Assembly (NCBI GenBank): GCA_018398765.1
Contig: JAHBMJ010001968.1
Coordinates: 1-24,100 of the forward strand
DNA length: 24,100 nt
Direction of reading: 5' to 3'
DNA from: Chromera velia
Taxonomy: Eukaryota > Sar > Chromeraceae
The number at the start of each line of letters is the position of its first letter. Position 1 is the stretch's first letter. Shown piece after piece: positions 21,040 through 24,100 of this stretch. A model generated the notes under the pieces. That model saw only the letters and a list, made by a program, of their open reading frames with translations, made no database searches and had not been told where the DNA came from. The translations under genes were made by a program, and so were the position numbers.

Positions 21040-21350
21040 GCCGCCGTACATGGCCTATTCTAACGTACGCTTTTCTAAGCTAATTGGGAGCAGAGCTTTC
21101 CGGGGCTTTTTTTTTTATAAAAGCTGTATACATATGTGGGCTCACAGAATTGTTTGGTAAGTGCCCCCCGCTTCGCTTTCCGGGGCCATGTTCGTAGGGT
21201 TTGTCGCGATTAGTGTGCAGCGTCAACGTGCAAGGGGCCGGGCTCTCAGATAGAATTTTTTGTATGGCCCCAGCCGGAGGGTCGAGCTTAGCTTGGAGCA
21301 GTTTTGCACGGAGCTCTCCGCCCGGGGGGCACTTACTCCGCGCGACCTCT
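21040..21350. repeat. GC-rich repeat block, right copy, with an internal 180-bp foldback
   Basis: Carries the inverse of the 19276-19299 word at 21164-21185, preceded by AAGCTGTATAC. A perfect 14-bp inverted repeat GTAAGTGCCCCCCG (21157-21170) / CGGGGGGCACTTAC (21323-21336) brackets 180 bp. Confidence 0.75.
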
Positions 21351-22069
21351 TCTTGGGAAAGTGGCTAAAAAATGTTGTTAGCAATTTTGAGTTTTTGGCA
21401 GATTTTAAGTTTTTGACAAATTTTGAGTTTCAGTTCTTTTTTTTTTGATCCCAATAATTGTTTTTTAATTTTTTGCTATTTTTTGATTCGAAAACATGGA
21501 AATTTAAGTGCATGAATTTGGCAATAATGACAATATCACTTTATGTCACCGTGGATTTCAAACTTCTTGTCGATCTACTTGATCTCTCGTATCTAGCTAC
21601 CTTTTGTTTCATAGGAGGGTCATTACGCATTGAACGTAGTCAAGACTGTCATCTATTTGTACTGACTGACTTTATTCGCACTGACTGACCTTTTTTCTAA
21701 ACCTGGCACTGAGAAGAAGAGATCTTCTGATGAAAGGATTATTTTTGACCAGCATTCCAATCTTCTTGCGCGTTGCTGTACTTCTTGAGAATTTGGCACA
21801 TTTCTTTATATAAGTCGTTAATGAATGATTCTGAAACATTCACCCCTTCTCCTGCAAGTGGCTCAATATACTATTGACAAACTCAGACAAACTTGTTTGG
21901 ACTCAGTCTGCTTTGCTGCTTTTCTGAAGTTTTTGCCCTCGGCTCTCGTTTTTCCTCATCACTTGTTTGCTGCGTACTTTATCTCTGCCTGATTGGTTTG
22001 CCCTGCCTCACTTATGTGTTCCTTTATCAGTGTTTTACTCTTTTATCGTTGCTTTAACTCTACTTCACT
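21351..22069. other. Gene-free AT-rich stretch with 18-bp repeats
   Basis: Three degenerate 18-bp units of the form ATTTTGAGTTTTTGGCAG start at 21384. The rest shows no coding signal or recognisable RNA gene. Confidence 0.5.
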
Positions 22070-22500
22070 CCCTTCCACCACACCTTTATTCATCCATCTA
22101 CCATACTTAAATTCAATTTTAATTCATCCATACATTATACTTCCATTTATCTATCTACCACACCTCCATTCATCTATTCATCATACTCCTATTTATCTAC
22201 ACTCACTATGTCTCTCACTCACATTCATCTACATCTTTCACTCACATTCATCCATATCTCTCTCCATTATATCACTCATGCTGATCCACATCTCTTACTT
22301 ACATTCATCCACATCTCTCATTCACATTCATCCACATCCTATTCGCACTCATCCACATCTCCCACTCACGTGTATGCTGATCCACGTCTTTGACTCAAAT
22401 TGATCCACATTTCTCATTCATACTCATCCACATCTCTCATTCATAGTTATTTGCATCACTTACTTACACTCATCTACATCTCTCATGCTTTCTTTCCATC
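22070..22500. repeat. Degenerate minisatellite of about 23 bp
   Basis: Units resembling CATTCATCCACATCTCTCAT recur with spacing near 23 bp, best conserved at 22280-22450. The plus-strand frame 21993-22403, rich in His/Ser/Ile, is a product of this repeat. Confidence 0.8.
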
Positions 22501-22740
22501 TCATTTCATCCCTTTTGCTTCATGGATTGCTTCTTTTCAAATCCGTTGCTTCTTTTCTGCCTCACTTGTTCCGACTTCTTGTTTGGTGGGTGCAGATCTG
22601 GTGCAAATCATCATGTGGACTAACTCCCCCGCCTCCTCGCTTCTTTCTTTCTTCCCTTTCATCCTTGCTTGCCTCGCCCCTTTTCTCTCTTTTTCTTTGC
22701 CCCTCTCTTATTCTTCCCTCATTAATATTTATCCTCCCCC

Positions 22741-22981
22741 GAGGTTCAGAAGTCCGCACTTCTGAACCTTGGGCAAGGGGGGTCAAACCCCCCCGCCGCC
22801 AAGTCCAGACATAGGCTAATCGTGGGTCCGGGAGGCGCTACCACGGGGCCAGAGGGGGTGGCGGCACCCTGCTCCTTCGACGCACGCAGCCGACTTTGCC
22901 TCTGTCGGCCAATAATCGGGTCTGAAGTCTCTTGTCCATCTTGAAGGTCCACAGGTTCAAAACTGCGAAGTTCTAAACCTC
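22741..22981. mobile_element. Foldback MITE-like element, about 241 bp
   Basis: The ends match in inverted orientation over about 29 bp (22741-22769 and 22953-22981), and each end is itself a hairpin. The left one, AGGTTCAGAAGT / ACTTCTGAACCT around a 4-nt loop, is perfect; the right one is imperfect. The interior is GC-rich and non-coding. No clear target-site duplication is visible. Confidence 0.6.
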
Positions 22982-24100
22982 TGAGCAAACGAACTTTTCC
23001 CACAGAAATGTTGTCACGAAAAGTGCTCTGACAGATGTCTTCTGATAGTTTCAGAAGATGTCTGACAGAGCGTTTTCTTGGTTTTGACTTTTTTTTTGGG
23101 AGTGTACTTTCGGGGCTCTGGAGGAGACGGGTATTGCTGGGACATCTTCGGTCGGCACGAAGTGGAGCTTAGAGGTAGGTCCAGTGGACACCAGCCGTCT
23201 TAGTCTTGTTTCTAATGTCTTTCTGCTTGCTGCTGCTCCTCCTGTTCAAGCGAGGAAGGGCTGCCGGCCTTAAGGTCTGTGCCCTCATAAATGGACTTTT
23301 GCCCTCAAGTCAGACTGCAATATTGTGATACCCTAAAAATTATTCTAGACATTATGATTTAATAGCAAAGAAATACTAACAAAAAATATGATGAAGTAAA
23401 ACTAGATTACCCAAAGTAATATAGAGCCTTTTATATCATCTACAATCGTTACTTCTGTACAAATCTGCTCAAATATGCTCAAAAGGCTGGTTGATTAGCT
23501 AGGGTGCATGGTGGGAAAAATGATGATCACCGCGGCACGTAGAAGTTAGTGAATGTTACCTGAAAAGAAATATACAGAAACAACACTAATAAATACGCTC
23601 AAAAGCAACGTTTAGCACCGCCAATCAAGTACAAAGAATTGCTTCTTCTGTAAAGGAAACAGTGCAGGAAGGAGGGCTTCATAGCTAGGCTAGTCAGACC
23701 GGACAGGAGGCAGTCAGCAGGGGTCGGAGAGGATTCCGAAGAACAGATCACAGAGACAACATAATCCTATTCACAAAGAACTCACACTACACGGCGTAAA
23801 AGCTTGCAAATCCTTCTGTGTGTGTCAATGAGAAGCTGTGAAAAAGAAAGACAAGTCCGTGGGTAGATCCAGATGTTCAGAGGGAGACTAGTACGGAGTG
23901 CCACAAATAAGAAAGGATGAACGAGTAAGGAGCACTTGCGTCGGGATAGTATGGACCGCTTTCAAAGACTGACACACACGGAGCAAGTGAAAGATATTCA
24001 AATGCATGAAAGCTGAGCGATTGTTCTGGGTGAAAAATATCTGGCACGACTGAGAGTTGTGCAAAGCTTCAGAAGAGGCGGTCAAAAAATGAAGGCTCCA
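22982..24100. other. Gene-free region with one long hairpin
   Basis: No ORF with recognisable similarity. A near-palindrome lies at 23020-23076. An open stretch at about 23105-23175 ending in a GAGGTAGGT donor-like site could be an exon of an unknown gene, but nothing else supports it. The part beyond 23300 is AT-rich and featureless to me. Confidence 0.4.
23020..23076. repeat. Long imperfect hairpin
   Basis: GCTCTGACAGATGTCTTCTG pairs with the downstream CAGAAGATGTCTGACAGAGC around a TAGT-containing loop, with four internal mismatches; GAAAA/TTTTC extends the stem outward. Confidence 0.85.

Noticed and set aside
21993-22403. 136-codon His/Ser/Ile-rich plus-strand frame
   Set aside because: Explained by the 23-bp minisatellite; no splice or homology support.

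Overview
This is nuclear DNA of a eukaryote with many introns. It contains two convergent protein-coding genes that I could assemble exon by exon; every intron is GT-AG, nearly every acceptor ends in TGCAG or a close variant, and all reading phases agree. A class II (plant-type) DAHP synthase, a full-length P-glycoprotein-like ABCB transporter, 100-1000 bp introns and abundant microsatellites together suggest an apicomplexan of the coccidian group. The many DNA-element-like repeats would suit a repeat-rich genome such as Sarcocystis, but a chromerid cannot be excluded. The species assignment is inference.

Layout. Positions 1-354: C/CT microsatellite and intron sequence. 355-4633 (+): the last ten exons (about 359 residues) of a class II 3-deoxy-7-phosphoheptulonate synthase, first enzyme of the shikimate pathway; the 5' exons lie outside the window. 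4893-7169: a roughly 2.27 kb AT-rich DNA element with terminal inverted repeats (TIRs). It has no transposase-sized ORF, carries a large palindromic GGATTTTA array at its left end and a GC-rich island in the middle. 7170-8555: AT-rich spacer, then probable 3' UTR. 8556-18875 (-): a complete 19-exon ABCB gene whose exons sum to 4347 nt (1448 residues plus stop), arranged TMD1-NBD1-linker-TMD2-NBD2. Its introns are loaded with CA, GA and GGAA repeats. 18876-19215: probable ABCB promoter with paired TGCATGCA motifs. 19216-24100: gene-poor repeat territory with two inverted GC-rich repeat blocks, a 61-bp minisatellite, CT/CTGT microsatellites, a 23-bp minisatellite, a roughly 240-bp foldback MITE-like element and a long hairpin.

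The two genes have no obvious shared pathway: one is biosynthetic, the other a membrane transporter. The strongest observations are: (i) a 277-bp stretch that is 98.9% identical between the two nucleotide-binding domains of the same transporter, indicating recent intragenic gene conversion; (ii) a 110-bp tandem duplication that copies a splice acceptor and half an exon of that gene; and (iii) the TIR element with its palindromic array. I found no tRNA, rRNA or CRISPR array.
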